DNA from: Treponema sp.
GTDB taxonomy: Bacteria > Spirochaetota > Spirochaetia > Treponematales > Breznakiellaceae
NCBI GenBank assembly: GCA_009784975.1
Contig: WQXG01000021.1
Coordinates: forward strand, 1 to 43,651
Direction: 5' to 3'
DNA: 43,651 nucleotides
Under the pieces are notes generated by a model, which was not told the DNA's origin, ran no database searches, and saw only the letters and a program-made list of their open reading frames with translations. Positions 1 to 9,376 of this stretch are shown here, piece after piece. The translations under genes and the position numbers were made by a program. Every line of letters starts with the position of its first letter. Positions within the stretch are counted from its first letter, which is position 1.

Positions 1-176
1 GAGATCGCGGAGGCAAAGTACGAAATCTTAACCTTAATCCCATATATTTCAAAGCTTCGATATATTTCTAGGGTTTAAGATTGCGTATTCGAACAATAAC
101 TCTGCGTCCTCCGCGCCTCTGCGCCTCTGCGAGAGTCCTAGCTAATCCCCCCCCGACAGGACCCCAAGTAAAATTT
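1..176. repeat. Non-coding stretch with GC-rich low-complexity repeat
   Basis: No gene is seen here. Positions 101-135 carry a tract built from CTCCGCG and CTCTGCG units ending in GCGAGAG. The same kind of tract reappears inside hemW at about 911-951. Positions about 24-90 hold an imperfect inverted repeat (ATCTTAACC facing GGGTTTAAGAT), perhaps a decayed hairpin. The stretch lies just downstream of hemW and could serve as its 3' end. Confidence 0.5.
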
Positions 177-1355
177 TCAGGCATACATTTCTGCCTCCTC
201 AAATGCATCCGCCAAAAATTGGTTTAAAAACAGCATTTTGTCACGGCCTTTCCAAAGCGCCAGCGTCTTTGGGATACATTCTTCTGCCGTAAAACCGAAG
301 CGTCTTTTAAACAACTGCGTATCAGGACCATCAATACAGCGGAAACCCATAAGCATACACTCTTTTAGAAATTCATTTTTATTTAACAGACTCCCCAATT
401 GCTCATTGCTCTTTGTTAATTGCTCACTGTTCACTGCCCAAATATACCCATCTACATCGCAAGGGTACGTATACCGTATCGCGGTGCCTGTCACCTCATC
501 TATGATTGTGCCGGAAGCTGCGGGACCTGCTCCCATCCACCCCAGCATCTGCCAGTAGCGCATGTTGTGGATGCAGCGTTTGCCGGGAAGCGCGAAATTG
601 GATACTTCATAATGCTCAAACCCTGCTTTTAAGAGCGCATCTCTGCCCGCCAGCCAAATTGCGTCTGCGGTATCTGCGTCAGGAAGAACAACAGATCTGT
701 TTTTAATTTTTTCTTCCAGAACAGTCCCGCTCTCCACAGAAAGACTATAAAGCGAAACATGCGCCGGCTTAAACTCTAACACCCGCCTAATATCATCCAA
801 CAAAACCTTCTCATCCTGAAACGGCAACCCCGCAATCAAATCCACCGAAAGCCCCCCAGGAAAAAACCGCGCAGCCAACTCAAGCCCCCCCTCAAGCACC
901 CCTCTCCCCTCTTCCTCCGCGTTCTCTGCGCCTCTGCGCCTCCGCGAGAACTCTTCTCCAATTCGTCCAACCGCAACCCGCGAAGCCTCACAAAAACTCT
1001 GCACTCCAAGACTTAGCCTGTTCACTCCCCCATTTTTGCAAGCGAGAAGAAACTCTTCTGTTAAAGACTCAGGATTAGCCTCTACGGTAAACTCTTGCGG
1101 CGAAAAGGATTTAAGAGCGTCAAAGATAATGTTTATCTTTTCACCTAACACAGAAGGAGTACCGCCGCCTATGTAAACGGTTAGAAGCTCCTTTACGCCG
1201 AAATATTCAATCTGCCGCTTTATATCGGTAACAAGCGCTTCAAGAAACGAATCTATTTTTTTACTTTCTGCCAACACAGAATAAAAATCACAGTAGTCGC
1301 AGAACGAGGAACAAAACGGTATATGAATATATAACGATGTTCGCGGTAGATTCAT
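177..1355 (-). CDS. hemW: HemW-type radical SAM protein (HemN-like family)
   Basis: Radical SAM protein of the HemW branch, thought to bind or transfer heme rather than oxidise coproporphyrinogen. The [4Fe-4S] motif is C15-x3-C19-x2-C22 followed by DF, the HemW form rather than the HemN form. A YIGGGTPS glycine motif follows, then NRLSLGVQSF and the HEM_N-like C-terminal region. At 392 residues it is slightly longer than E. coli HemW. Part of the excess is a low-complexity arginine/glutamate stretch at about residues 135-150, encoded by a repeat tract also found upstream at 101-135. A second odd stretch near residues 305-321 (NSEQLTKSNEQLG) comes from a short TTCACTGTTCA-type repeat. It is the last of three minus-strand genes after the two signal peptidases. 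Confidence 0.88.
   Translation of the reverse strand: MNLPRTSLYIHIPFCSSFCDYCDFYSVLAESKKIDSFLEALVTDIKRQIEYFGVKELLTVYIGGGTPSVLGEKINIIFDALKSFSPQEFTVEANPESLTEEFLLACKNGGVNRLSLGVQSFCEASRVAVGRIGEEFSRRRRGAENAEEEGRGVLEGGLELAARFFPGGLSVDLIAGLPFQDEKVLLDDIRRVLEFKPAHVSLYSLSVESGTVLEEKIKNRSVVLPDADTADAIWLAGRDALLKAGFEHYEVSNFALPGKRCIHNMRYWQMLGWMGAGPAASGTIIDEVTGTAIRYTYPCDVDGYIWAVNSEQLTKSNEQLGSLLNKNEFLKECMLMGFRCIDGPDTQLFKRRFGFTAEECIPKTLALWKGRDKMLFLNQFLADAFEEAEMYA
911..951. repeat. Low-complexity repeat inserted in frame in hemW
   Basis: A tract of CTCCGCG and CTCTGCG units ending in GCGAGAAC. It closely resembles the intergenic copy at 101-135 and adds a block rich in Arg, Glu, Gly and Ala between VGRIGEEF and LELAARF, a point where HemW relatives have no such block. 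The reading frame is kept. Confidence 0.7.
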
Positions 1356-1365
1356 ATATATTTTC

Positions 1366-1455
1366 TACCACGAACCACACGAACAGACACGAACGAGATT
1401 AAAAATAAAAAAAACCTAATTCTTCCGTTCGTGTTGGTTCGTGTGGTTCGTGGTA
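1366..1455. repeat. Dispersed ACCACGAACC palindrome, intergenic copy
   Basis: The left arm is 1366-1394 and the right arm 1427-1455. The arms are near-perfect reverse complements (ACCACGAACCACACGAAC facing GTTCGTGTGGTTCGTGGT) around an A-rich loop of about 32 bases. It fills the gap between the second signal peptidase gene and hemW, so any readthrough RNA would carry a long hairpin. Related copies are at 22003-22110 and 24265-24377, with a half copy at 12602-12631. Confidence 0.9.
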
Positions 1456-1467
1456 AATTCTTCATCA

Positions 1468-2172
1468 TTAAAATAGTTCTATTTTATTTAATGGCCAAAA
1501 ACGTAAAATTACCCTTGCGCTAATCATTGAAGGTGAAATTGGACCCCATGTACGGGAATCATTTGTGTTTGAGCGATCATCAGATACTACAAAACATTCA
1601 TTGGGACCAAGTATTACAGGGTCCATGCTGCCTGAAAACGGAATGGAAGAATCCCAAAGAGCGGAGGTTTGCGGAATGTACGGATTGTATGGTTTGTCCG
1701 AAAGTTCAAATTCTGTAAGACTGAATGGATTGGCTCCTGCCTTTACCCTGAAAATATAATCTGTCATGGAAATTTCATCGCCGGGAAGCGCTATTACCCT
1801 TTTAATATGCTGCCCGTCTCCCGAAAAAACGCTGACCCTCTGCGCTGTAAAAAATCTTACAATGCCGTCCGCTATTCTAAGTGGCAGTTTTCTGTCTCTC
1901 TCGTTCATTCTGTTAACTAAAACTATACTGCCTCTCTTAAAAGGCAGGTTATTTTTACTGTCGCTTAACGCAAAAGAAAGAACAAGCAGACGATCGCCTG
2001 AATTAAGGCCCGGCTGCATTGTTTCATTGTCAATTACCCAAACAGAAACAAGAAATGCAGTAAGACAATTATATACAATAAATAAAATTAAAAAACTTAA
2101 TAGAAATTTAAGTAATCTGTGACGCTGATGTTTTTGCGCTGCATAAGAATATTGTATCGATTTATTAAACAT
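1468..2172 (-). CDS. Type I signal peptidase paralogue with Thr at the catalytic Ser position
   Basis: S26-family signal peptidase fold, 234 residues, with one N-terminal membrane segment at about residues 20-45. The box that normally reads SGSM-x-P-T reads DNETMQPGL here, so Thr51 (codon ACA) stands where the nucleophilic Ser should be. The general-base lysine is kept: K124 in IKRVIALPGDE. The downstream box SDDRSNTNDSRTWGP is also kept. It begins 15 bp after the stop of the upstream full signal peptidase and is probably co-transcribed with it. It may be a weak or specialised peptidase, or an inactive paralogue; the sequence alone cannot decide. Confidence 0.85.
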   Translation of the reverse strand: MFNKSIQYSYAAQKHQRHRLLKFLLSFLILFIVYNCLTAFLVSVWVIDNETMQPGLNSGDRLLVLSFALSDSKNNLPFKRGSIVLVNRMNERDRKLPLRIADGIVRFFTAQRVSVFSGDGQHIKRVIALPGDEISMTDYIFRVKAGANPFSLTEFELSDKPYNPYIPQTSALWDSSIPFSGSMDPVILGPNECFVVSDDRSNTNDSRTWGPISPSMISARVILRFWPLNKIELF

Positions 2173-2187
2173 ACAGTAAAATATTCC

Positions 2188-3165
2188 TTAAATAATTTTT
2201 CCAAGGCGCATAAGCGGCCAATAAATAATCATTCCCCTGCCTAGCACCCTTGTTATCCTTACAGGACCAAAGTAACGTCCATCCCTTGAATTATCGCGGC
2301 TGTCTCCCATAGGCATAATCCTTCCTTCCGGCACATACCAGCCAAGCCGGTGCCTTGCCAAAAGCATCGCGTAACGATTGTCGGATGGATTTATTTTTCT
2401 TAAAGTTTCCAGCCTGGATCTTTCATGCGCAAGATAGTCAGGATAACGCAAAGACCCCACCATGGAAGCCGCTTCCATCAATTTTTGCGAAGGCTGAAGT
2501 CCCCTGTCAGTCCATGCCGCCGCCTTCCCCGCAGCGTCAACAACATTGTATTGATCAACATCCATCATCCTTATAATATTATGATTCCAGCCGCGCAAAG
2601 CATTATATTCTCTTTCATCTACCCAGCGGTTTTCACCCGCGAAACAAATCATCATTTCGCCGTTTTCTGACATAAAACGATCTCCGCTTTGCCCTGCGGC
2701 GCGTTTAATTAAAAAATGTACCCGCGGTTCACCCGTTGTCTCATCCTTGTCTATATCAACAAGGGAAAGGGTAAGCATATAGATAACCCTTTGGGCGACA
2801 TCAAAAACTGTCCCCCGGGAAATGTATGAAGGATTTTCAAAAATTATGATGTCGTTTCGTTTTGGCTTTATGGGGCTTGGAAGTTTAAAAAAACCGGGCA
2901 GCAATTCAGGACCATAGACAATTTTATTGACAAAAACATGATCCCCGATATTCAGCGTATCTATCATGGAACCCGAAGGAATCCGGTAGGCTTGCACCAA
3001 ATATTGATTTAAAAGCAATACCATGCAGGCAGCCCATAAAAAAGCTTCTATCCAGTCCAATACTGCATTTTTTGCCTTGCGTTTTTCCTTTTTAATCCGG
3101 CGAATCCTTGCGCGGCGGGTAAGAAACCTTTCTGTAATCAGTTGAATACGGTCAAAAAAATCCAT
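2188..3165 (-). CDS. lepB: Signal peptidase I
   Basis: Membrane serine protease that removes Sec/Tat signal peptides on the outer face of the inner membrane. After a very basic cytoplasmic N-terminus (RRARIRRIKKEKRKAK), one hydrophobic segment spans about residues 38-58. The catalytic box PSGSMIDTL follows with nucleophile S66. The general base is K154 in FLIKRAAGQSGD, and the C-terminal box is MGDSRDNSRDGRYFGP. About 100 residues are inserted between the Lys box and the GDSRDN box, which makes it longer than many family members. It leads the tandem pair with the Thr-variant paralogue and is divergent from the TIGR03546 gene. Confidence 0.95.
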   Translation of the reverse strand: MDFFDRIQLITERFLTRRARIRRIKKEKRKAKNAVLDWIEAFLWAACMVLLLNQYLVQAYRIPSGSMIDTLNIGDHVFVNKIVYGPELLPGFFKLPSPIKPKRNDIIIFENPSYISRGTVFDVAQRVIYMLTLSLVDIDKDETTGEPRVHFLIKRAAGQSGDRFMSENGEMMICFAGENRWVDEREYNALRGWNHNIIRMMDVDQYNVVDAAGKAAAWTDRGLQPSQKLMEAASMVGSLRYPDYLAHERSRLETLRKINPSDNRYAMLLARHRLGWYVPEGRIMPMGDSRDNSRDGRYFGPVRITRVLGRGMIIYWPLMRLGKII

Positions 3166-3212
3166 TTGAGGTATTTTACCTTAAAACGCGCCTTTGATCA
3201 ATAGAAAATTGC

Positions 3213-3241
3213 TTTACACTTTAAATATTACCATGTAAAAT
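3213..3241 (+). promoter_or_regulatory. Sigma70-like promoter for the TIGR03546/TIGR03545 pair
   Basis: TTTACA at 3213-3218 and TAAAAT at 3236-3241, spaced 17 bp. A strong AGGAGGA ribosome binding site follows about 10 bases before the TTG start at 3266. Confidence 0.6.
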
Positions 3242-3265
3242 GAACCAAAAGGAGGAATAGTCACC

Positions 3266-3775
3266 TTGTTAAATGTTTTAGCCAAATTATTTCTTGCCTT
3301 TAACGGCAATGTTAAAAAAAGTCAGGTTGCGGCAGGTTTCGCCTGGGGCATACTCTTAGGGTTAATTCCGGCAGGTAATTTTTTCTTTATTGTTCTTTTA
3401 TTGGTCTCTTTCTTTTTCAGGCACAACCATTCGTCCAAAATATTTGCCCTTGCCATTGTAAAACTGCTTTCCCCGTTAATTGTTTACCCCATACACAGTT
3501 TAGGCTGGGATATACTGCATATAGCGGCATTAACGCCGTTTTTTACAAAACTTTACAATATGCCCTTTGTACCATTTACTAACTTTAACAATACGCTTGT
3601 TATGGGAGGACTTGCGGCAGGCATTGCGCTTTGGATTCCTTTTTTCTTTATTTTCTTTGGATTGATTACCTTATACAGAAATCATGTTTCAGAAAAAATA
3701 AGAAATTCCAAACTCTTAAAACAAATAGCGCGGTTTCCCCTGCTATCATTTATTGATAAAGCTTTAAAGCGTTAA
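3266..3775 (+). CDS. TIGR03546-type membrane protein
   Basis: Membrane protein of 169 residues with several hydrophobic segments (about 25-50, 58-78, 112-135) and a basic C-terminus. It resembles the TIGR03546 family, distantly like DUF2062. From memory, that family occurs as a two-gene pair with TIGR03545 in bacteria with outer membranes, and the pair is present here. The TTG start is chosen because AAGGAGGA sits at the right distance and no better ATG exists in frame. The next gene starts 13 bp after its stop, so the two form an operon. Function is unknown; an envelope role is inferred. Confidence 0.75.
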   Translation: MLNVLAKLFLAFNGNVKKSQVAAGFAWGILLGLIPAGNFFFIVLLLVSFFFRHNHSSKIFALAIVKLLSPLIVYPIHSLGWDILHIAALTPFFTKLYNMPFVPFTNFNNTLVMGGLAAGIALWIPFFFIFFGLITLYRNHVSEKIRNSKLLKQIARFPLLSFIDKALKR

Positions 3776-3788
3776 TAAGGAGGAATAT

Positions 3789-5915
3789 GTGAAAATACCC
3801 GGCATTTTTAAAAAACCATTCAGAAAAAAAGCATTGGAAAACAATTACGCTAAATTTATTGAACATCCTCAGGATAAAAAGTTCTTTTTATCCTGTTTTG
3901 AAGAACGCGAAGAAAAATATTATATCCGCGATAGTTTATCCAATGATGAAATAAAAAAATTAAAAGAGTTATCCAAAGTAATAAAAGATAACAAAAAAGG
4001 CGCTGTTTATTTTATTCCGCTTGCTTTTGTTTCCATTTTGGTTGCCGCTGTAATTATTTTCTTTACAATTTTTGCAAATCCTCTTTTGGGAATGGCACTG
4101 GAACACGGACTGGAAGCGATATTCGAGGCTAAATCCAATGTATATAATTTCCGCCTTAGTCTTATACGTTTTCAGATTTCAATAGGAGGGGTAACTGTCG
4201 CAAACAGGGACAGCCCCATGACAAATCTTTTTCAATTGGGCAGGACGGAGATCCGTTTTAAACCTGCGGCGATACTTCGCGGAAAAGTTTATATCGAGGA
4301 AATTCGCGCGGATACAATCCGCTTTGGCACAGAACGCGCTTTTTCAGGCTCTCTTCCAGGAAAACCTCCAAGGGATAAAACCGCAAAAGAAAAAGAAGAA
4401 GCTCCTCCTCTTGTAAATTTGCAGAATTTCGACGTTATGGCGTTATTGAATCAGGAGTTTGATAAATTAAATACGCCAAGGTTATATGACGAGGCAATCA
4501 ACACTTACAATGAAACTGTTGATAAATGGAAAGGACAGGTAGAAAGCACTACAGAAAGAGTAAATGAATTACGCGCGGCGGCTACTCCCTTGTTAAATAT
4601 TAATGTAAGCGGTATGCGCGATGTAGAAGCAATAAGAAGCACGATTCAGGATCTTAACAATGCCAGAGCTGCGGTTCAGGCGGCTACAAATGATGTTACA
4701 AATATCGTAAGCGGCATAGAATCTGATTTTAATACCGCAAGAGCGCTTGAAGCAAACGCGCGGAGTTCCATAAACGATGATATCAACCATATTAAATCCT
4801 ATGTTGATTTGGGAAGCGGCTCCGCTTTTAACGCGCTTGAACCTTTTATCCGCGATATACTTTCCGATGCGGCAGAGCAGTATCTTGATTACGGTTTAAT
4901 GGCGCTTGAATTACTTGAATCATTAAGGGCAAATGCCGCGGTAAAACCCAAAGAAGAAAAACCCAAAAAAGAACCAAGGGTAGCTTTTAAGGGAGTAGAT
5001 GTACAATTTCCCACGATTGCGTATCCAACTTTTTACCTGGGCACATTTGCATCAGATTTTACAATTGATTCCTGGAACTGGGCTTTTGATCTGCAAAATG
5101 TCAGCTCACATCCTGATTTTACGCAGCATAATCCCGGTTTCGCGAACAGACCTGTTGTGCTTACGGCAGGAATGACTGAAGTTGATGATTATCACAGACA
5201 GATTTCTGTTATGGGAAGCGCCGATTTTAGAACAAACACACAGGAATTATTCAGCGCGAATGTAACAGGCAGCGGCTTTCCTGTCAGCCTTGGAGATCAA
5301 TTAAGCAATATCGGCATAAACGGTTTTGAAGGCAACACAGCTTTTAATGTTTCTGTAAACGGAGAAAATAATCGCATTTTGGGAAACGCGGATATAAGGA
5401 TAGCGCAGCCCCGTATCGTAAACCCAAGCGGTATTATTGCAGAGGCAGTTGATTCTGCCGTAAGGCAAACCGGAACAGTTAACATGGGAATTGATTATAT
5501 TCATCAAACCGGAGAAAAAGATATTTTTAAAATAACAACAAATATCTCTGATTTAATCGGGCAGACAATCAGAAATACTGCCGACGCGTATCTTAAAAAA
5601 GCAATGGATGAAGTTGAGAAAGCTTTACGTGAAAAAATAGACCAGTATATCGACGGCAGATTTGTTTCCAAAGACGAACTTGACGGGCTTATGGGAGTGG
5701 TAAGAGGCGATAAAGGCGCAATGGATCAAATGAGCAGCATGCTTAACAGCAAAATTAATGAATTTGAGCAGAGGATAAATTCTTTGGTAAATGAAACTGT
5801 ACAGCAGGTTACAGAAGATGTATCAAGACAGGCAGAACAGGCAGCGCGTGACGCGCTTCAGGGAAACACTCCTTCACTGCAGCTGCCGTCTTTGCCGGGA
5901 TTGCCAAGGCGTTAA
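3789..5915 (+). CDS. TIGR03545-type envelope protein
   Basis: A 708-residue protein with a cytoplasmic N-terminus of about 75 residues, one membrane anchor at about 76-100, and a large periplasmic part. The periplasmic part begins with LEHGLEAIFEAKSNV and an AsmA-like beta stretch, has a long helical region (about 215-390), a second beta-rich segment, and a C-terminal coiled coil with a Pro/Leu tail. It resembles TIGR03545, the partner of TIGR03546. The GTG start is chosen for the AAGGAGG just upstream; the overlapping ATG two bases earlier is out of frame. It ends one base from the convergent mfd stop. Function is unknown; the AsmA-like layout suggests envelope assembly or lipid handling. 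Confidence 0.75.
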   Translation: MKIPGIFKKPFRKKALENNYAKFIEHPQDKKFFLSCFEEREEKYYIRDSLSNDEIKKLKELSKVIKDNKKGAVYFIPLAFVSILVAAVIIFFTIFANPLLGMALEHGLEAIFEAKSNVYNFRLSLIRFQISIGGVTVANRDSPMTNLFQLGRTEIRFKPAAILRGKVYIEEIRADTIRFGTERAFSGSLPGKPPRDKTAKEKEEAPPLVNLQNFDVMALLNQEFDKLNTPRLYDEAINTYNETVDKWKGQVESTTERVNELRAAATPLLNINVSGMRDVEAIRSTIQDLNNARAAVQAATNDVTNIVSGIESDFNTARALEANARSSINDDINHIKSYVDLGSGSAFNALEPFIRDILSDAAEQYLDYGLMALELLESLRANAAVKPKEEKPKKEPRVAFKGVDVQFPTIAYPTFYLGTFASDFTIDSWNWAFDLQNVSSHPDFTQHNPGFANRPVVLTAGMTEVDDYHRQISVMGSADFRTNTQELFSANVTGSGFPVSLGDQLSNIGINGFEGNTAFNVSVNGENNRILGNADIRIAQPRIVNPSGIIAEAVDSAVRQTGTVNMGIDYIHQTGEKDIFKITTNISDLIGQTIRNTADAYLKKAMDEVEKALREKIDQYIDGRFVSKDELDGLMGVVRGDKGAMDQMSSMLNSKINEFEQRINSLVNETVQQVTEDVSRQAEQAARDALQGNTPSLQLPSLPGLPRR

Positions 5916-5916
5916 T

Positions 5917-8900
5917 TTATTCTCCTGCCAGCGCAGAGAGTTTTTCGCGGATAAATTCGCTCTTTTCCTTAAGCGCTATGCTGCCTGTTGTTAAAAGCAA
6001 AACATTGGGCTTTTTGGGATCGAGCTTTACCTTGCCGGAAGACTCCTGCATAAGGCGCACAAGACGCTCTACTTTTACATTTGCTACTTTTGCAAACTCA
6101 ATGCAAACAATACCGGCTCTTTCTTTTAAGGAGGAAACTGTCAGCTGACGGCAGATTATCCTTATATCGGCAAGGGAAAGCAAGGAAGCGGCTTCGTCCG
6201 GCAAAGGGCCGAAACGATCAAGGAGCTCTGCGTAGACTCTTTCCAAATCATCCTTGTCGCGGATGGCGGCTATCATTTTATATACTTCCATTTTCTGCTG
6301 CGGAGAATCAATGTAGGAATCCGGAATAAAACCGGAATATTCAAGTTCAAGAAGCGATTCTGTTTCCGCCTCATAATTGGAATCTTCAAGCCTTCTAACT
6401 GCTTCATCCAAAAGTTTTATATAAAGATCAAAACCAACAGAGTAAATATCGCCGGATTGTTCTTTTCCAAGCAGATTCCCTGCTCCGCGTATTTCCATAT
6501 CTTTCATGGCAATTTTAAAACCGGATCCCAGCTCTGTAAAATCAGAAATTGTCTGAAGCCTTTTCATTGCTATTTCTGAAAGCTCTTTTTGTTTTGGATA
6601 AAAGAGGTATGCATAGGCAACCCTGTCGCTTCTTCCTACCCTGCCGCGAAGCTGGTAGAGCTGGGAAACCCCGTACTTGTCGGCGCGGTCAATGATAATA
6701 GTATTTACATTGGGAATATCTATCCCGTTTTCTATAATCGTAGTTGATACCAAAACATGAAAACCGCCGTGAATAAAACGACGCATTACATCTTCAAGTT
6801 CCTGGCTATCCATCTGACCATGCGCTGTTTCTATCAGCAATTCCGGCATAAGACGTTCCAGCTTAACCCTTATTTCCCACAGTGTTTCAATGCGGTTATG
6901 CAGGAAAAACACCTGTCCTCCCCTTTCCGCTTCCCTTCTTATGGCTTGTACCATTGTATCGCTGTTATATTCGTCCACAAAAGTTTCAATCGGGTGACGG
7001 CCGAAAGGAGCTGTAGCAAGAAGGCTCATGTCGCGTATTTTAACAAGACTCATATGGAGCGTCCGCGGAATGGGAGTTGCGGAGAGCGTTAAACAATCAA
7101 CATTTGTTTTTAGCTCCTTCAGGCGTTCCTTGTCCTTTACTCCAAAGCGCTGTTCTTCGTCAATTACTATAAGCCCGAGATTTTTAAATTGCACATCACG
7201 CTGGATTATCCGGTGTGTTCCTATAAGCAGATCAATCTCGCCCTTTTTAATCTGTTCCAGAATAATTCTTGTTTTTCTTTTATCTACAAAGCGCGAAAGC
7301 ATTGCTATTTTTACCGGAAACTGCGAAAAACGCTCCAAAAAATTTTCATGGTGCTGCTCGGCAAGAATTGTAGTGGGAGCCAGAAAAGCCGCCTGTTTAC
7401 CGCCCATTATCGCCTTAAAACACGCGCGAACGGCAACTTCTGTTTTTCCGTAACCGACATCGCCGCATACAAGCCTGTCCATGGGGGTTAAACTTTCCAT
7501 GTCATTTTTTATTTCCTGGATACACTTGAGCTGATCTTCTGTTTCTTCAAAAGGAAAAGCAGCTTCAAACATGGTTTGCCATTCCATGTCTTTTGGAAAA
7601 GCATACCCTTGCGCTTTTTTCCGTTTTGAATACAGCTCTATGAGTTTTTCCGCAATATCTTCTACGGATTTTTTTACCCTGTTCTTGCGGGCATCCCAGC
7701 TCTTTGAGCCAATCGTATCAAGGCGCGGAGGATGCCCCTCATTGCCGATGTAGCGCTGAACAAGATTAAGCTGTTCAACAGGAACAAATACCGACACATC
7801 CCCTGCATACTCGATTTTAATATAATCCCTTTCATGCCCCTGAGGCTTGAGCCTTTCGATACCTTTAAACTGCCCGATACCATGATTAACATGGACGACA
7901 TAATCGCCGGGGTTTATTTCTACGAATGTATCTATGGGGCTTGACCTTACTGTTTTTAATGAACGAGTAAGATGTTTGCGTCTTCCGAAAATTTCCTTTT
8001 CCTGAACAACCATGAACTTTATATCCGGCAGCGCAAACCCGCAGGACATTGGGAAAACCATAATGGAAAGTGATTTATCCGGCTCTAAAATCATGTTAAT
8101 TCGTTCCGCCTGCACCTGCGATTCTGCTGCGACAACTATCTGCCAGCCGGAACCAAGAAGAGAAGCAAATTCCTCTTTAAGATAATTTATGTTGCCGAAA
8201 AAACTCCGCGAAGGTTCGCATGACAATCTTATATGATTGTGTCCTGCCCTTTTTTCTCCCTTAATTGACCTGAAAGAAATAAAACGCGAAGAATGATTTA
8301 CGTATTTATTATAAATCTCGTTATAATTTAAAAGCAACCGCTCAGGCAGGGGATATTCGCATTTTTCCCTTTTGTACCGCATGTATTGGCCATTATACTC
8401 ACGTCCAAGGCTTTCCTGCATATTTTCAAGGCGTTCATTTTCTATCAAAACCAAAGTGCTGCGATCTAACCCGGAGTCACCGCGGTAATCCAGAATATTA
8501 CAGGAGCTCTGTTCAAAAGCAAGGGGAAAAAACATCTCTTCGCCTTTTGCAAAACGCATGGAAATAAGGTCTTCTATAATTGTTCTTCCGCCGTCGGAAA
8601 ATTCCCTGCAGGAAGCAAGATTTTTTTCCAGTATATCAATACGGTCATCTGTCCAGACAACTTCCTTCATTGGGTAAATAATCAATTCTTTTAATTTTTG
8701 CGCTCCTGTATACTGCATTACAGTATCAAATGTTTTAATTGTTTCGATTGTTTCAAAATCAAATAATATCCTGACCGCCTGTTCATCGCCGCCCATGAAA
8801 ATATCCAGCACTTCTCCGCGCAGGGCAAACTCCCCGGGAGCCTGCACTCTTGGAACACGGATGTAACCGTATGTTACAAGCGTTTTGGAAAGGGAGGAAG

Positions 8901-9345
8901 TGTCGATTTTCCCGCCGGGTTTCAGGGTGATAAGCAGGCTTTTTATATAATCTTTTGGAGGCATGGGGGTAAGAAGCGCGCGGAAAGGAATAACATAAAT
9001 CCCCGGCTTGCCAAGCGCCAAATCTTTTAATATTTTAACTCTTTCACTGAAAACAACAGAATGAGGAGACAGTTCACGGTAGGGCGTTGCTCCCCACCAG
9101 GGGAATTTAACACAGTTAAGACCCATATTTAATATCAGGCTGTCTGCGGTATCTTCCCCGGGAACAATGATAAAATACTGCTCCTCTTTATTAAAAATAT
9201 GGGTTAAAATAAGGGAAGTAAATGAACCTTCGCTGCCCTCGATATCTATTGGAAATTCCCCGTTTTTTACCAAATCATGCAAGGAGGAAACAGCTCTTGA
9301 ACAAACAGAACGTTTTAATAATTCAGGAAAAGATAAGGTATTCAT
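5917..9345 (-). CDS. mfd: Transcription-repair coupling factor Mfd
   Basis: ATP-driven translocase that removes stalled RNA polymerase and recruits UvrA at DNA lesions. The 1142 residues carry the whole family layout: UvrB-like N-terminal modules, the RNA-polymerase-interacting CarD-like domain (NPGDYVVHVNHGIGQFKGIERL, about residue 480), Walker A GDVGYGKTE, Walker B variant DEEQRFGVKD, TATPIPRTL, helicase C motifs (TTIIENGIDIPN and QLRGRVGRSD), and a C-terminal TRCF domain. Length is normal. The start has no strong Shine-Dalgarno sequence. It is transcribed divergently from the gene at 9408. Confidence 0.97.
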   Translation of the reverse strand: MNTLSFPELLKRSVCSRAVSSLHDLVKNGEFPIDIEGSEGSFTSLILTHIFNKEEQYFIIVPGEDTADSLILNMGLNCVKFPWWGATPYRELSPHSVVFSERVKILKDLALGKPGIYVIPFRALLTPMPPKDYIKSLLITLKPGGKIDTSSLSKTLVTYGYIRVPRVQAPGEFALRGEVLDIFMGGDEQAVRILFDFETIETIKTFDTVMQYTGAQKLKELIIYPMKEVVWTDDRIDILEKNLASCREFSDGGRTIIEDLISMRFAKGEEMFFPLAFEQSSCNILDYRGDSGLDRSTLVLIENERLENMQESLGREYNGQYMRYKREKCEYPLPERLLLNYNEIYNKYVNHSSRFISFRSIKGEKRAGHNHIRLSCEPSRSFFGNINYLKEEFASLLGSGWQIVVAAESQVQAERINMILEPDKSLSIMVFPMSCGFALPDIKFMVVQEKEIFGRRKHLTRSLKTVRSSPIDTFVEINPGDYVVHVNHGIGQFKGIERLKPQGHERDYIKIEYAGDVSVFVPVEQLNLVQRYIGNEGHPPRLDTIGSKSWDARKNRVKKSVEDIAEKLIELYSKRKKAQGYAFPKDMEWQTMFEAAFPFEETEDQLKCIQEIKNDMESLTPMDRLVCGDVGYGKTEVAVRACFKAIMGGKQAAFLAPTTILAEQHHENFLERFSQFPVKIAMLSRFVDKRKTRIILEQIKKGEIDLLIGTHRIIQRDVQFKNLGLIVIDEEQRFGVKDKERLKELKTNVDCLTLSATPIPRTLHMSLVKIRDMSLLATAPFGRHPIETFVDEYNSDTMVQAIRREAERGGQVFFLHNRIETLWEIRVKLERLMPELLIETAHGQMDSQELEDVMRRFIHGGFHVLVSTTIIENGIDIPNVNTIIIDRADKYGVSQLYQLRGRVGRSDRVAYAYLFYPKQKELSEIAMKRLQTISDFTELGSGFKIAMKDMEIRGAGNLLGKEQSGDIYSVGFDLYIKLLDEAVRRLEDSNYEAETESLLELEYSGFIPDSYIDSPQQKMEVYKMIAAIRDKDDLERVYAELLDRFGPLPDEAASLLSLADIRIICRQLTVSSLKERAGIVCIEFAKVANVKVERLVRLMQESSGKVKLDPKKPNVLLLTTGSIALKEKSEFIREKLSALAGE

Positions 9346-9376
9346 AGAATTCTACCGATTACTATAATATAGAAGT

